The notes beneath the pieces were generated by a model, which worked only from the letters and a program-made list of their open reading frames with translations, searched no databases and had not been told where the DNA came from. From the NCBI GenBank assembly GCA_002730795.1, contig PCAX01000027.1, forward strand, positions 1 through 8,043: 8,043 nt of DNA, written 5' to 3'. Both the position numbers and the translations under genes were made by a program. Source of the stretch: Chloroflexota bacterium (GTDB lineage Bacteria > Chloroflexota > Dehalococcoidia > Lucifugimonadales > Lucifugimonadaceae). This document shows, one piece after another, positions 7,732 to 8,043 of this stretch (positions are counted from its first letter, which is position 1; each line of letters starts with the position of its first letter).

Positions 7732-8043
7732 CTACCTGCTAAAACGGTTGGAATTGTAATTGTTGTCATCTCTTCTGCCGCGTTGATCGTTCCGTCCACC
7801 AAACCCACCAGAGTATCCACCACTTCTATCTCTCCGATCTCCACCACCTGATCTACGACCTGATTTTCGGCGTTCAATTACTTCATCCAATTCCTCATTC
7901 TCCGACGCAGCTCGATGAGAAAGATCAACTCTTCCTGAATCATCAATGCTTATTACCATTACATTGATTTCATCACCAATGCTAACTACCGATTCAACCT
8001 CAGGTATACGTTGCGCTGATAACTCACTAATATGGACTAAACC
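7732..8043 (-). CDS. pnp: Polyribonucleotide nucleotidyltransferase, C-terminal end (partial)
   Basis: The frame is open to the right edge and only the last 103 residues are seen; the RNase PH domains and KH domain would lie outside. Residues 1-45 of the fragment are the end of an S1 RNA-binding domain: GLVHISEL, then VVSIGDEINVMVISID and GRVDLSHRA. This matches the PNPase C-terminal S1 pattern closely. PNPase degrades RNA 3' to 5' using phosphate, usually in the degradosome. After the S1 domain comes an acidic patch (SENEELDEVIE), then an apparently disordered tail of about 45 residues rich in Gly, Arg and Asn with RGG-like pieces (SGGYSGGFGGRNDQRGRR). Many PNPases end soon after S1, so this tail is an extra RNA-contacting segment by inference. 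Ribosomal protein S1 or another S1-domain protein is the alternative, but S1 repeats would not usually be followed by this end. The ATG at 7959 is internal, not the start. Confidence 0.75.
   Translation of the reverse strand, partial: GLVHISELSAQRIPEVESVVSIGDEINVMVISIDDSGRVDLSHRAASENEELDEVIERRKSGRRSGGGDRRDRSGGYSGGFGGRNDQRGRRDDNNYNSNRFSR

Overview
The window looks like a piece of a chromosome from a free-living, AT-rich bacterium with a compact genome. All the protein genes are housekeeping genes with good family motifs. The only clear base-composition shift is the expected one between the rRNA gene and the AT-rich coding part. A 23S rRNA gene not joined to a 16S gene, next to a pnp-dapB-asd-dapA-yvcK run, fits the Chloroflexota (Dehalococcoidia or marine SAR202-like lineages), where separated 16S and 23S genes are known. 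That placement rests on remembered gene order and is moderate to low confidence. There is no sign of a phage, insertion sequence, CRISPR array or defence system.

Layout. Positions 1-2148 hold the 5' three quarters of a 23S rRNA gene on the minus strand; its 3' end lies beyond the left edge. Positions 2149-2505 are a divergent control region. On the minus strand it has a sigma70-type promoter, a small hairpin and an exact E. coli-type boxA antitermination site, all serving the 23S gene. On the plus strand it has an extended -10 promoter for purA. purA (2506-3792, plus) makes adenylosuccinate synthetase. From the right edge leftward on the minus strand run the end of pnp (S1 domain plus a Gly/Arg-rich tail), dapB, asd, dapA and a yvcK/CofD-like gene. 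The last of these meets purA tail to tail with an 11-base overlap.

How the genes work together. Asd, DapA and DapB carry out successive steps of the aspartate branch to diaminopimelate and lysine: aspartyl phosphate to aspartate semialdehyde, to hydroxytetrahydrodipicolinate, to tetrahydrodipicolinate. Gaps of 21-90 bases and a shared strand suggest one transcription unit behind pnp. YvcK-family proteins bind UDP-sugars and affect carbon flow and cell-wall precursor supply in other bacteria, so its place at the end of a diaminopimelate cluster makes sense, although its role here is unproven. PurA uses aspartate and GTP to commit IMP to AMP.

The most interesting part is the control region. 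The 23S gene carries its own rrn-style leader (promoter, hairpin, boxA) instead of inheriting antitermination from an upstream 16S gene. Smaller points of interest are a 9-bp direct repeat that makes a four-codon mini-ORF just before purA, an A at the 23S position equivalent to E. coli 2057, a TTG start for asd, and an RGG-like tail on PNPase. I found no previously undescribed multi-gene system.
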